Below, piece after piece: positions 18,776-30,594 of a stretch of 64,000 bases of DNA. The notes beneath the pieces are model-generated. The model saw nothing but the letters and a program-made list of their open reading frames with translations. It made no database searches and was not told the DNA's origin. Numbering within the stretch: the stretch's first letter is position 1; every line of letters starts with the position of its first letter. The DNA comes from an uncultured Rhodocyclaceae bacterium (GTDB lineage: Bacteria > Pseudomonadota > Gammaproteobacteria > Burkholderiales > Rhodocyclaceae), in NCBI GenBank assembly GCA_907163225.1, contig OU015322.1:2085001-2149000 (forward strand), read 5' to 3'. A program made the position numbers and the translations under genes.

Positions 18776-19222
18776 TTATCTCTGAAAAAGCGCGACGACA
18801 GCTGAAGGATCAGCAGCAGTCTGCAGTTTTTCCCGGAATATGCGGTCAGAAAAATGCTGCGCCAGTTCTGAAAGTATCTGTAAATGCAGTTCTGTCGCTT
18901 GCTCGGGGACCAACAGGACAAACAGCAGATCTACCGGGCGACCATCCGGCGAATCAAAAGGGACAGGGGTTGCCAGACGCATGAATGCGCCGACAGCCTG
19001 TTTCAATCCCTTTATCCGACCATGAGGAATGGCCACACCTTGCCCCAGGCCAGTAGAGCCCAGTTTTTCACGGGCGAACAGACTATCGAAAATAGTCGAT
19101 CGGGCAAGGCCGAGATAATTCTCGAAAAGAATACCGGCCTGTTCGAAAACACGCTTTTTGCTACTGGCGTCGAGATCGAGCAGAACCTGTTGGGTGGTAA
19201 GTAGATTGCTCAGGGGGGTCAT
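18776..19222 (-). CDS. ptsN: nitrogen PTS EIIA protein
   Basis: The EIIA-Ntr phosphocarrier of about 148 residues, part of the regulatory PTS that coordinates carbon, nitrogen and potassium homeostasis. The phosphoacceptor His is in VAIPHGR; the C-terminal LHLQILSELAQHF is typical. It lies between hpf and hprK on the minus strand in the usual rpoN-linked order, separated from hpf by 55 nt. Confidence 0.93.
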   Translation of the reverse strand: MTPLSNLLTTQQVLLDLDASSKKRVFEQAGILFENYLGLARSTIFDSLFAREKLGSTGLGQGVAIPHGRIKGLKQAVGAFMRLATPVPFDSPDGRPVDLLFVLLVPEQATELHLQILSELAQHFSDRIFREKLQTAADPSAVVALFQR

Positions 19223-19277
19223 AGCGTGGGGATAAAAACGAAGGCCGCAGCATACTCTGCCGCGGCCTGTTCATCGC

Positions 19278-19604
19278 TTATTCGGCGACGGCGTGTAGCC
19301 CGGGCTTGTCACCACGATGGTGATCCTGGACCTTCTGCTTGTATTTCTGAACCTGGCGATCCAGTTTGTCGAACATGGCATCGATGGCGGCATAAAGATC
19401 ATCACCGGACTCTTCGACGTGCATGTCTTTGCCCGGAACGTGGACAGTCACTTCCGACTTCTGCTTCAGTTTTTCAACGGATAGAACGACGCTAACACCA
19501 GTTACCTTATCGAAATGGCGGATCACGGGATCCAATTTGCTTTCAACGTATTCGCGAAGTGCCGGGGTAACTTCAATGTGGTGACCACTAATCTGCAGAT
19601 TCAC
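19278..19604 (-). CDS. hpf: ribosome hibernation-promoting factor
   Basis: A 108-residue short-form HPF/YfiA protein that binds the 30S decoding channel and promotes inactive 70S/100S ribosomes in stationary phase. MNLQISGHHIEVTPALREYVESKL is the conserved N-terminus (split here as MNLQISGHHIE and TPALREYVESKL), and KSEVTVHVPG plus DLYAAIDAMFDKLDRQ follow. It starts 15 nt after the rpoN stop, as in many proteobacteria. Confidence 0.94.
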   Translation of the reverse strand: MNLQISGHHIEVTPALREYVESKLDPVIRHFDKVTGVSVVLSVEKLKQKSEVTVHVPGKDMHVEESGDDLYAAIDAMFDKLDRQVQKYKQKVQDHHRGDKPGLHAVAE

Positions 19605-19619
19605 TGTTTTCTCCTCTCG

Positions 19620-21092
19620 CTACAGGGTCTTGCGTAAATTGACCGGGGGGATGTTGAGCGACTCGCGGTATTTTGCAACCGTCCGTCGGGCAACTACGAT
19701 TCCCTGCTGGCCTAGTATTTCGGATAATTGACTATCCGACAAGGGCTTCTTGCCATCTTCTGCCGCAATCAGCTGTTTGATCAGGGCGCGGATAGCTGTG
19801 GCGGAACACGCGCCACCGGTATCGGTGGCCACATGGCTGCCAAAGAAATATTTCAGTTCAAAGATGCCGCGCGGTGTAGCCATATATTTCTGACTGGTGA
19901 CGCGTGACACCGTCGACTCATGCAGGCCGAGAATATCGGCAATTTCACGCAGAACCAGGGGTCTCATCGCAACTTCGCCATGTTCAAAAAACTGGCGCTG
20001 GCGGTCGACGATGGCTTGCGTGACGCGGTGAATGGTTTCAAACCGCTGCTGGACGTTCTTGATCAACCAGCGCGCTTCCTGCAGCTGCGTCGACAAATTG
20101 CCATTTCCACGGCGCTGCTTGGCCAGAATTTCTGCATACAAGCGATTGATTCGCAACCGCGGGTAGGCGTCGGGATTTATATAAGCAGTCCACTTGCCCT
20201 TCAGCTTTTTCACGATCACGTCGGGGGTGATGTAACGCGCTTCGATTTGTGAAAAACGTGCCGCCGGGCGAGGATCAAGGCTGGTAATTACCGCACTCGC
20301 CGCCTTGAGCAACTCATCATCGCAACCGGTTAAGCGTCGAATCTTGGCAAAATCGCGAGCAGCCAGTAGTTCAAGGTGTTTCTCGACGATGGTCAAGGCG
20401 AGATTTCGGTCCGCATCACCTGCCGATAGCGCTTTCAGCTGCAATGCCAGGCACTCCTGCAAATTGCGAGCGCCGATGCCGACCGGATCGAAGTTCTGGA
20501 TTAGTCGTAGCGCAATTTCCAGTTCTTCAATTTCAATTTCATATTCTGGCGGCAGTGTTTCCCACAACTCAAGCAGGGGTGCAGACAGATAACCATCTTC
20601 ATCGAGCGCCTCTATCAGAAAGCGAACCAGACTGCGGTCACGCTCCGAAACCTGGGTCATGCCCAGTTGCCAGCCTAGATGGTCGCGCAGACTGATGGTC
20701 GTGCCGTGAATGTCCTGCGAATCGCTGTCGTCGTCTTCGTCGCGGCCGGCACCGGTGAAGGTGCCCGCATCTGCGGCCCAGCGGTCATCATCGACATCAG
20801 AAGGGGCGGTCGGAACCTCCTGCTCGCGATCATCGCGCGCATCCCGCTCTTCGCGCTCTACGCGCTGCTCGCGCTCGCCTTCGGTCGTTTGGGGCGAATC
20901 AAACTGCTGGGCACTGGAAAAGTTTTCGCCGCCCTGTTCATCTTCGCGCTCCAGCATGGGATTTTCGAGCAAATAGCGCTCGATTTCCTGCTGCATCTCG
21001 ATCGTCGACAACTGGAGCAGTTTGATTGACTGCTGCAGCTGAGGAGTCAGCGCAAGGTGTTGGGAGAGTTTTAGCTGGAGTGCCGGCTTCAT
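19620..21092 (-). CDS. rpoN: RNA polymerase sigma-54 factor
   Basis: A 490-residue sigma-54. The N-terminal Gln/Leu-rich activator-interacting region (LQLKSQHLALTPQLQQSIKLL-like, residues 5-25) and the acidic region II are clear. The C-terminal HTH and the RpoN box (VARRTVAKYRE) are present. It controls nitrogen, flagellar and other genes with enhancer-binding activators. It follows lptB with 27 nt, the common lptB-rpoN order. Confidence 0.96.
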   Translation of the reverse strand: MKPALQLKLSQHLALTPQLQQSIKLLQLSTIEMQQEIERYLLENPMLEREDEQGGENFSSAQQFDSPQTTEGEREQRVEREERDARDDREQEVPTAPSDVDDDRWAADAGTFTGAGRDEDDDSDSQDIHGTTISLRDHLGWQLGMTQVSERDRSLVRFLIEALDEDGYLSAPLLELWETLPPEYEIEIEELEIALRLIQNFDPVGIGARNLQECLALQLKALSAGDADRNLALTIVEKHLELLAARDFAKIRRLTGCDDELLKAASAVITSLDPRPAARFSQIEARYITPDVIVKKLKGKWTAYINPDAYPRLRINRLYAEILAKQRRGNGNLSTQLQEARWLIKNVQQRFETIHRVTQAIVDRQRQFFEHGEVAMRPLVLREIADILGLHESTVSRVTSQKYMATPRGIFELKYFFGSHVATDTGGACSATAIRALIKQLIAAEDGKKPLSDSQLSEILGQQGIVVARRTVAKYRESLNIPPVNLRKTL

Positions 21093-21119
21093 CGGTGAGG
21101 GTCGGTTCTTGTCTTCCGG

Positions 21120-21854
21120 TCAGAGCTTGAAGTGCTCGCCGAGATAAACCTTTCGTACGCTTTCATTATCAACGATTTCATCGGGCCGTCCAGCCGCGAG
21201 TACGTTGCCTGCGTTGATAATGTAGGCGTGGTCGCAGATCCCCAGAGTTTCACGGACGTTGTGGTCGGTGATCAGGACTCCAATGCCGCGGTCTTTCAGG
21301 AAGCGGATGATTTTCTGGATTTCCAGAACGGCAATCGGGTCAACCCCTGCAAACGGCTCGTCGAGCAGGATGAAGCGAGGATTGGTAGCCAGGGCGCGGG
21401 CGATTTCGACGCGCCGACGCTCGCCGCCAGACAGGGCAGCCGCATTGACGTGGCGAACATGACTGACATGTAATTCGCTGAGCAGCCCCTCCAGGCGGTC
21501 GTTCAATTCCGCGGCCGGCAAATCGAGCAATTCCAGAATGGCGCGAATATTTTCTTCGACATTGAGCTTGCGAAAAACCGACGCCTCCTGCGGCAGATAC
21601 GACAAGCCCAGACGAGCCCGGCTGTGCATCGGCAGGTGGGTGAGCTTGTTGTCGTCGATGAATACCTCGCCACCATCAGCAGCGACCAGTCCCACAATCA
21701 TGTAAAAACAGGTGGTCTTGCCGGCACCATTCGGGCCTAGCAAGCCAACCACTTCACCTGATTTGACCTCGAAGGAAACATCTTCGACAACCGTTCGCGC
21801 CTTGTAGCGCTTTTTGAGATTGTTGGCCGTGAGTTTGGATACCGGCATGTTCAT
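21120..21854 (-). CDS. lptB: LPS export ABC transporter ATP-binding protein
   Basis: The ATPase of the LptB2FGC LPS extractor. It has the Walker [10 protein letters not shown], the signature LSGGERRR, Walker [11 protein letters not shown] and the switch His in TDHNVRE. The 244-residue length fits. The ATG at 21854 overlaps the recX stop in ATGA; a second ATG is 6 nt further in. lptA, lptC and kdsC, which usually precede lptB in betaproteobacteria, are absent here; recA and recX precede it instead. Confidence 0.95.
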   Translation of the reverse strand: MNMPVSKLTANNLKKRYKARTVVEDVSFEVKSGEVVGLLGPNGAGKTTCFYMIVGLVAADGGEVFIDDNKLTHLPMHSRARLGLSYLPQEASVFRKLNVEENIRAILELLDLPAAELNDRLEGLLSELHVSHVRHVNAAALSGGERRRVEIARALATNPRFILLDEPFAGVDPIAVLEIQKIIRFLKDRGIGVLITDHNVRETLGICDHAYIINAGNVLAAGRPDEIVDNESVRKVYLGEHFKL

Positions 21855-22282
21855 TCGTCTGCTCCGCACATCGCGCGGCGAATGGCATCGCCGGAAAATC
21901 CACGATACTGCAGGAAACGCATTTGTTTGCCACGCTCTTCGGCTGTTTCCGGCGGTCGACCGAATTTTCTGGCCCAAATTGCCCGACAGCGCTCGATCTC
22001 GTCGCCGGCTTCCGGCAAGGCCGTTGCGATGTCGTCATCGCTGACGCCTTGCTGGCGTAATTCCTGGCGAAGCCGTGCATTGCCGTAGCGACGTGCCCTG
22101 ACGACGACCCTTTGCGTCGCGTAGCGACAGTCCGAGAGCAATCGCTCGGCCTGCAGGGTATCGAGTACTGCCGACAGCTCTTCCACGGATTGTGCGTGCG
22201 GTGCGAGCTTGGCCTGCAAGCCGGCCCGGCTGTAATCACGCCGAGTCAGCAATTGCAGGGCGCGGACGCGCAGGTCAGGCAT
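21851..22282 (-). CDS. recX: recombination regulator RecX
   Basis: A 143-residue all-helical RecX, which binds along the RecA filament and limits its activity. [17 protein letters not shown], then [16 protein letters not shown], and [16 protein letters not shown] are the three RecX repeats. It overlaps the recA stop (22275-22282) and the lptB start, implying translational coupling. A segment at 21952-21984 resembles the dispersed repeat, although it encodes the conserved KFGRPP region, so it may be chance. Confidence 0.92.
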   Translation of the reverse strand: MPDLRVRALQLLTRRDYSRAGLQAKLAPHAQSVEELSAVLDTLQAERLLSDCRYATQRVVVRARRYGNARLRQELRQQGVSDDDIATALPEAGDEIERCRAIWARKFGRPPETAEERGKQMRFLQYRGFSGDAIRRAMCGADE

Positions 22283-23303
22283 CGGCCTTCGCTGCCTTGA
22301 CCGGTTTGATGACGGTCGTGCTGGCAGCCTCGCGGATACCGGCTTCGATTTCCTGCGAGATTTCCGGGTGTGCCTTCAGGAATTCGCGGGCGTTGTCCTT
22401 GCCCTGGCCGATCTTTTCGCCCTTGTAGGCATACCAGGCACCGGACTTCTCGACCAGCTTGTGGGCGACGCCCATTTCGACGACTTCGCCCTGACGGGAA
22501 ATGCCTTCGCCGTAGAGGATGTCGAAGATGGCTTCGCGGAAGGGCGGGGCGACCTTGTTCTTGACGACCTTGACCTTGGTTTCGCTGCCGATGACTTCGT
22601 CACCCTTCTTGATCGCACCGATGCGGCGGATGTCGAGGCGAACCGAAGCGTAGAACTTGAGGGCATTGCCGCCGGTCGTCGTTTCCGGCGAACCGAACAT
22701 GACGCCGATTTTCATGCGGATCTGGTTGATGAAAATGACCAGCGTGTTGGTCTTCTTGATGTTGGCCGTCAGCTTGCGCAGGGCCTGGCTCATCAGGCGG
22801 GCATGCAGGCCGACCATCTGGTCGCCCATCTCGCCTTCGATTTCGGCGCGCGGGGTGAGGGCAGCAACCGAGTCGACAACGATGATGTCGACCGAGCCCG
22901 AGCGAACCAGCATGTCGGCGATTTCGAGGGCTTGTTCGCCGGTATCCGGCTGCGAGATCAGCAGGTCGCCGACATTGACGCCCAGTTTCTGCGCGTATTG
23001 CGGGTCGAGCGCGTGTTCTGCGTCGATGAAGGCGGCCACGCCGCCGAGCTTCTGCATTTCGGCAACGACTTGTAAACAGAGCGTGGTCTTGCCGGAAGAT
23101 TCCGGGCCGTAGATTTCAACGACGCGACCGCGCGGCAAGCCGCCGACGCCTAGGGCAATGTCCAGACCGAGCGAGCCGGTAGACACGACCTGAATGCCTT
23201 CGTCAATCTCGGCATCGCCCATCTTCATGATGGAGCCTTTGCCGAATTGCTTTTCGATCTGTTGCAGCGCTGCGGCGAGCGCCTTTGCCTTGTTGTCGTC
23301 CAT
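22275..23303 (-). CDS. recA: recombinase RecA
   Basis: The 342-residue RecA strand-exchange protein and LexA coprotease. Walker [10 protein letters not shown], the [11 protein letters not shown] region, [12 protein letters not shown] and the C-terminal acidic tail region fit the family. ATG 23303 was chosen because [13 protein letters not shown] is the standard N-terminus; the open frame continues upstream. The only strong SOS box in the region lies about 175 nt upstream at 23478-23497, adjacent to a divergent small gene, so it may serve one or both genes. Confidence 0.97.
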   Translation of the reverse strand: MDDNKAKALAAALQQIEKQFGKGSIMKMGDAEIDEGIQVVSTGSLGLDIALGVGGLPRGRVVEIYGPESSGKTTLCLQVVAEMQKLGGVAAFIDAEHALDPQYAQKLGVNVGDLLISQPDTGEQALEIADMLVRSGSVDIIVVDSVAALTPRAEIEGEMGDQMVGLHARLMSQALRKLTANIKKTNTLVIFINQIRMKIGVMFGSPETTTGGNALKFYASVRLDIRRIGAIKKGDEVIGSETKVKVVKNKVAPPFREAIFDILYGEGISRQGEVVEMGVAHKLVEKSGAWYAYKGEKIGQGKDNAREFLKAHPEISQEIEAGIREAASTTVIKPVKAAKADA

Positions 23304-23477
23304 GGAGTTACCTCGGAAATTTGAGCGGATTATGGCACAGGGGCCAAAGATGGAATAGAAATTGCTGCGTTTGATCGACAGGCTGATTGTTCGGGATATG
23401 CCATCGGCAGCCGTCAATTTCACTGATTGCACGGAGCAGACGAGGTATATTCCCAGCCCGCTCCGCCTTTACTTAAA

Positions 23478-23497
23478 TACTGTGTATAAATACAGTA
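23478..23497. promoter_or_regulatory. LexA (SOS) box
   Basis: TACTGTGTATAAATACAGTA matches the LexA consensus CTGT-N8-ACAG exactly (CTGT at 23480, ACAG at 23492), with the flanking TA on both sides. It ends 8 nt before the ATG of the small secreted-protein gene and lies 175 nt from recA on the opposite strand. Confidence 0.9.
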
Positions 23498-23505
23498 CAT
23501 TTACC

Positions 23506-23742
23506 ATGGCCGCTTGGCAAGAAAATTCTGCATTGAAATCAACGCTCGGTAAGCTGGTGCTCGGCCTCGGGCTGGCTATCATTGCGCCACAGGGCTTCGC
23601 CAAGCCTGCAGCGTGGTACTGGTGGGCCAGCAAGACGACTGACCACCGGGTCTGCGCGCAGACATCACCCGGTAACGGCTGGTTTCGCGAGCCCATAGCG
23701 TTCAGGGACAGTGGTTGCAGTATTCGGGTGCAGGCTTTTTGA
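23506..23742 (+). CDS. small secreted protein, putatively SOS-controlled
   Basis: A 78-residue protein. Residues 1-32 form a signal peptide (hydrophobic LGKLVLGLGLAIIA, then QGFA cleavage). The mature part of about 46 residues has two Cys and aromatic-rich AWYWW. I do not recognise the family. A perfect SOS box is immediately upstream, overlapping the likely promoter, so LexA repression is expected. Its stop overlaps the TTG start of the pseudouridine synthase gene (TTGA), suggesting an operon. Confidence 0.6.
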   Translation: MAAWQENSALKSTLGKLVLGLGLAIIAPQGFAKPAAWYWWASKTTDHRVCAQTSPGNGWFREPIAFRDSGCSIRVQAF

Positions 23743-24392
23743 CGGCCTATTTCCCCCCTCCCGACAACGGCCTGACCGTCATCCATGTCGATAACGAAAT
23801 TATCGTCGTCGATAAACCGGCAGGGCTTCTTTCCGTCCCGGGGCGCGGCGAGGGCATGGACGATTGCCTGGCGTCGCGCGTACAGGCCCGTTATCCCGAT
23901 GCGCTGATTGCTCATCGCCTCGACATGTCGACTTCCGGCCTGCTGGTCCTGGCGCGTGGTGCGGAAATGCACCGGCAGCTTTCGCGATTTTTCCGCGAAC
24001 GCCAGATCGACAAGCGTTACGTCGCCGTCGTCTACGGGCTGATGGCTGACGATAGCGGCGAGGTTGAGTTGCCGCTCATCTGCGACTGGCCGAATCGGCC
24101 GCGGCAGAAAGTGGATTTCGAAATCGGCAAGGCTTCGCTGACCCGCTTTCGCGTCGTCAGCCGCGATCCGGACGCCAACACGACGCGCGTCGAACTCGAA
24201 CCGGTGACCGGCCGCTCACACCAGCTACGCGTCCACATGGCCTCGCTCGGCCACCCGATTCTTGGCGACGATCTTTATGGCGGCGAGGCGACGGCGCTGG
24301 CTGATCGACTGCTCCTGCACGCCATGGATTTGGCCCTGTTTCACCCGTTGACCGCAGCAGCCATCCAATTTCATTCCGACGCCCCGTTTTGA
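23739..24392 (+). CDS. RluA-family pseudouridine synthase
   Basis: A pseudouridine synthase of about 217 residues without an S4 domain. The catalytic Asp is in AHRLDMSTSGLL; DKPAGLLSVPG, the RYVAVVYG strand and GRSHQLRVHM are family motifs. The target could be 23S rRNA or tRNA (RluA acts on both 23S U746 and tRNA U32), which the sequence does not settle. TTG 23739 is the likely start, overlapping the stop of the preceding small gene. Confidence 0.85.
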   Translation: MTAYFPPPDNGLTVIHVDNEIIVVDKPAGLLSVPGRGEGMDDCLASRVQARYPDALIAHRLDMSTSGLLVLARGAEMHRQLSRFFRERQIDKRYVAVVYGLMADDSGEVELPLICDWPNRPRQKVDFEIGKASLTRFRVVSRDPDANTTRVELEPVTGRSHQLRVHMASLGHPILGDDLYGGEATALADRLLLHAMDLALFHPLTAAAIQFHSDAPF

Positions 24393-24425
24393 CGCTGAGA
24401 AACCGCGCAACGACCGTATAATTTT

Positions 24426-24458
24426 CGCGTTTTGAACCTTTTTCCCGGTTGACCGTAG
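24426..24458 (-). repeat. dispersed repeat copy (reverse orientation)
   Basis: GTTTTGAACCTTTTTCCCGG followed by TTGACCGTAG matches the reverse complement of the repeat. It ends 4 nt before the SSS symporter ATG, and its tail TAGGATC lies where the SD would be. Confidence 0.78.
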
Positions 24459-24462
24459 GATC

Positions 24463-26010
24463 ATGCTGATCTGGTTCGTCGTTCTCTATTTGCTCGTTTC
24501 CATCGGCATCGGCCTCTTCGCCGCGACCCGCGTCCATAGCGCCAAGGATTTCGCCGTCGCCGGCCGCCATCTGCCGCTGCCGGTGGTCACCGCCACCGTG
24601 TTCGCCACCTGGTTCGGGGCGGAAGCCGTGTTCGGCGTCTCGGCTACTTTCGTCAAGGACGGCCTGCGCGGCGTCGTCGCCGACCCCTTCGGCTCGTCGA
24701 TGTGCCTGATCATCGCCGGCGTCTTCTTCTCGCGGAAGCTCTACAAGCTCAACATCCTGACCCTCGGCGACTATTTCCGCCTGCGCTACAACCGCACGGT
24801 CGAGGTGCTGACCACGCTGTGCATCGTCGCCTCCTACCTCGGCTGGGTGTCGGCCCAGATCAAGGCGCTCGGGCTGGTCTTCAACGTCGTCACCGCCGGT
24901 TACGTCAGCCAGACGGCGGGCATGATCCTCGGCGCAGCCATTGTGCTGACTTACACCACATTCGGCGGCATGCTCTCGGTGGCCATCCTCGATTTCGTCC
25001 AGATGGGCGTCATCATGGGCGGCATGCTGTACATCGGCTACGTTGTCTCCGGGCTGACCGGCGGCGTCGAACTGGTCATCAACCACGCATCGGCAGCCGG
25101 CAAACTCGATTTCTTCCCGCCGCCCGACCCGTGGCTATGGCTGACCTTCCTCGGCGCCTGGATCACCATGATGCTCGGCTCGATCCCGCAACAGGACGTC
25201 TTTCAGCGCATCACCTCGGCCAAGAGCCAGCGCATTGCGCTGTGGGGATCGATCCTCGGCGCTTCGATCTATTTCTGTTTCACCTTCGTGCCGATGTTCA
25301 TCGCCTACTCGGCAACGCTGATCGATCCCGAGCTCTTCAACGGCCTGCTGCAGACCGACTCGCAACTCGTCCTGCCCACCCTGGTCCTCAACCACACCCC
25401 GGTCTTCGCCCAGGCCATTTTCTTCGGCGCTGTGCTCTCGGCCATCATGAGCTGCTCGTCGGCAACGCTGCTGGCGCCGTCGGTCGCCTTCTCGGAAAAC
25501 ATCGTGCGTGGCTTCTACCCGCACATGGGCGACCACCAGTTTCTCAAGGTGATGCGCGGCTCCATCGTGGTTTTCGCCGGCATCGTCCTTGGCTTCGCGT
25601 TGTATTCCAACGCCAGCATTTTCAAGATGGTGGAAAACGCCTACAAGATCACGCTGGCCGGCGCCTTCGTGCCGCTCTTCTTCGGCGCCTTCTGGAAACG
25701 GGCGACGACGCAGGGTGCGCTGGCCGCCATCTTTGGCGGGCTGTCGGCATGGATCCTGATCGAAGTTCTGGTCAGTGTCAGCGGCCAGCCGTCCGGCGCC
25801 CCGGAGTACGCCTATGCGCTCGTCGGCATCGGCCAGGCCGTGCCGCCGCAGTTGATCGGACTGGCCGTCAGCATCCTCGGCATGGTCGCCGGTTCGCTGC
25901 TGCCACAATGGGTCGGCCATCCGCTGCCGCACGGAGACATCCATGAAGTCCTGCATCATCGGGCGGCGGCGGAAACTCATCATGCGACCGAACACTCGCA
26001 TCATCATTGA
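24463..26010 (+). CDS. sodium:solute symporter (SSS family) with His-rich tail
   Basis: A 515-residue SSS-family Na+-coupled symporter with about 13 membrane segments. GRHLPLPVVTATVFATWFGAE (split: GRHLPLP, then ATWFGAE) and LGWVSAQIKALG fit the fold. The substrate (amino acid, sugar, monocarboxylate or other) is not determinable. The last 22 residues are unusual: HEVLHHRAAAETHHATEHSH plus HH, with nine His, a likely metal-binding cytoplasmic or periplasmic tail. A dispersed repeat precedes the start. Confidence 0.85.
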   Translation: MLIWFVVLYLLVSIGIGLFAATRVHSAKDFAVAGRHLPLPVVTATVFATWFGAEAVFGVSATFVKDGLRGVVADPFGSSMCLIIAGVFFSRKLYKLNILTLGDYFRLRYNRTVEVLTTLCIVASYLGWVSAQIKALGLVFNVVTAGYVSQTAGMILGAAIVLTYTTFGGMLSVAILDFVQMGVIMGGMLYIGYVVSGLTGGVELVINHASAAGKLDFFPPPDPWLWLTFLGAWITMMLGSIPQQDVFQRITSAKSQRIALWGSILGASIYFCFTFVPMFIAYSATLIDPELFNGLLQTDSQLVLPTLVLNHTPVFAQAIFFGAVLSAIMSCSSATLLAPSVAFSENIVRGFYPHMGDHQFLKVMRGSIVVFAGIVLGFALYSNASIFKMVENAYKITLAGAFVPLFFGAFWKRATTQGALAAIFGGLSAWILIEVLVSVSGQPSGAPEYAYALVGIGQAVPPQLIGLAVSILGMVAGSLLPQWVGHPLPHGDIHEVLHHRAAAETHHATEHSHHH

Positions 26011-26068
26011 GTCGGAAAACCCCTAAAACCATCTAACAATGTGACGCGATTTGACGCGATATTCCTTG

Positions 26069-26087
26069 TGTCACAATCATTGTTACA
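26069..26087. promoter_or_regulatory. candidate operator (19-bp dyad) upstream of vanZ-like gene
   Basis: TGTCACAATCATTGTTACA is an inverted repeat of form TGTNACAAT-N-ATTGTNACA. It is 47 nt upstream of the VanZ gene and just after a direct repeat TGACGCGAT at 26042 and 26052. The binding protein is unknown. Confidence 0.4.
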
Positions 26088-27140
26088 AATCATAAGGGCT
26101 GACGAGCCGCTCAATCGCCCCTAAAATCCAGTCATGTCTCATCATGGTCGTGGCCCCATCCTGCTTTCCCGTTACCTCGCGTTCGCCTGGTTCGGGCTGG
26201 TTGTCTACGGCAGCCTGCACCCGTTTTCAGGCTGGCGTGACACCGGCGTATCGCCCATCGCCTTCCTCGAAGGTGGCTGGCCGCGCTACTGGACGTTCTT
26301 TGATCTGGCCGCCAACGTCGCGGTCTACCTGCCGCTCGGCTTCTTTCTGACGCTGGCCCTGAGCAACCTGACCGGCCGTTTCAGCGGACTGATTGTGGCT
26401 TTTCTGCTGGCGGGGTGCGTCAGTTTTGGCCTGGAAACCGCGCAGACCTGGCTGCCCTCGCGCGTGCCGTCCAACCTCGATCTGGCCTGCAATACGCTGG
26501 GCGGGCTGCTCGGCGCGCTGTGGGCGCAACATGTCGGGCCGCGCATCTTTGCCCGGCTCGCCGCGCTGGAACACCAGCTGATCGCACCCATCCCGCACGC
26601 TGAACTCGGCCTGACGCTGCTTGGCTTGTGGCTGCTCGTGCCGCTCTCGCCGGAAACCCTGCTCTTCGGGGCGGGAGATTTACGGCAGATTTTCGGGTTG
26701 ACCGGGGCAGTGCCCTTTGCCGCCGAAAGCTTCGTCATGATCGAAGCCAGCATCACCGCTTTCAACGCCGTAGCGGTCGGTCTCATCGTCCGCATGCTGT
26801 GCGCCAGACTGCTCGCCGCCTACCTGATCGTGCCGCTCTTCCTGTTGCTCGGCCTGCTCATCAGCACCGTGGCCGCCGCCGTCCTGGTCAGTCCGGCCGA
26901 TGCGCTGGCCTGGCTGACGCCCGGCGCCAAACTCGGGCTGCTCGTCGGCATCGTCCTGCTGGGCGTGGCCATTGCCTTGCCCGCCACGCCGCGCCTGATG
27001 ATCGCCGCGCTGGCGCTGATGGCCGGCACCGTGCTGGTCAACATGGCGCCGCCCAATCCCTATTCGGAAGCGGCGCTTGCTGCCTGGCGGCAGGGGCACT
27101 TCCTCAATTTCAACGGCTTGACCCGGCTGGTTGCCACCCT

Positions 27141-29853
<2,713 letters not shown>

Positions 29854-29870
<17 letters not shown>

Positions 29871-30243
29871 GATCCGCTTCGCCTCGCACGACCAATATTT
29901 TGCCGCGCAGACGCCGGCCGTTCAGGCCATCCTCGCGGAAATCCAGCGCCGGGTCGAAACGCAGTTGCCCGACGCCGTCCGCTGCATCGGCTACAACATG
30001 CCGGCCTTTCGACGCGGCAAGATATTTTTTTACTTTGCCGCGTTCAAGAAACACATCGGCATCTACCCGCCGGTCACCGCCGACCAAGCGCTCATCGCAA
30101 GCCTGGCGCCGTTCCGTGGGCCAAAAGGCAACCTGAGCTTTCGGCTCGATCAGCCGATGCCCTACGAACTCATCGCCCGCGTCGCCAAAGCACTGGCCGT
30201 GCAGTATCGCAGCGACGGATCGCCCCCGCAGCGTTCCACGTGA
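29854..30243 (+). CDS. DUF1801 (YdhG-like) family protein
   Basis: A 129-residue protein of the DUF1801/YdhG fold, sometimes annotated as an iron chaperone by homology to a frataxin-like structure; function is not proven. AVRCIGYNMPAFRRGKIFFYFAAFKKHIGIYPP (split: IGYNMPAF, AAFKKHIGIYPP) is the family core. ATG 29854 overlaps the ATPase 3' end by 17 nt. The last codons and stop (TGA) lie inside a parS site. Confidence 0.8.
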
Positions 30244-30246
30244 AAC
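30233..30246. other. parS site (ParB binding)
   Basis: GTTCCACGTGAAAC fits GTTYCACGTGRAAC at all positions. It overlaps the stop codon of the DUF1801 gene. Confidence 0.82.
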
Positions 30247-30285
30247 CGCCTCGCCTATAATGGCTGACCTCACTGGAGAGTCCGC

Positions 30286-30594
30286 ATGAGCCACTTCAAA
30301 CACCACGTCTTTTTCTGTTGCAACCAGCGCGAGCCGGGCGAAACCTGCTGCAATGCCCTCGGCGCGACCGAAATGCAAACCTACGCCAAGGACCGCATCG
30401 CCCAGCTCAAGATGAAGGGCGAGGGCAAGGTCCGCATCAACAAGGCCGGCTGCCTCGACCGCTGCGATCAGGGGCCGGTCATGGTCGTGTACCCGGAAGC
30501 CGTCTGGTACACCTACGTGGACAAGGAAGATGTCGAGGAGATCATCCAGGAACACCTGATCCATGGTCGCGTCGTGGAGCGTCTGAAAATATGA
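30286..30594 (+). CDS. thioredoxin-like [2Fe-2S] ferredoxin
   Basis: A 102-residue [2Fe-2S] ferredoxin of the thioredoxin fold, as in NuoE C-terminal-like/Shethna-type proteins. Cysteines are in FFCCNQREPGETCC and in AGCLDRCDQGPV, giving the C-x10-C and C-x3-C ligand pairs. Electron partner unknown. A GGAGAG lies before the ATG. Its stop overlaps the ATG of the next hydrolase gene (ATGA). Confidence 0.85.
   Translation: MSHFKHHVFFCCNQREPGETCCNALGATEMQTYAKDRIAQLKMKGEGKVRINKAGCLDRCDQGPVMVVYPEAVWYTYVDKEDVEEIIQEHLIHGRVVERLKI

Noticed and set aside
21952-21984. Repeat-like GGCGGTCGACCGAATTTTCT in recX
   Set aside because: Good partial match, but it codes the conserved KFGRPP region of RecX; kept as uncertain.
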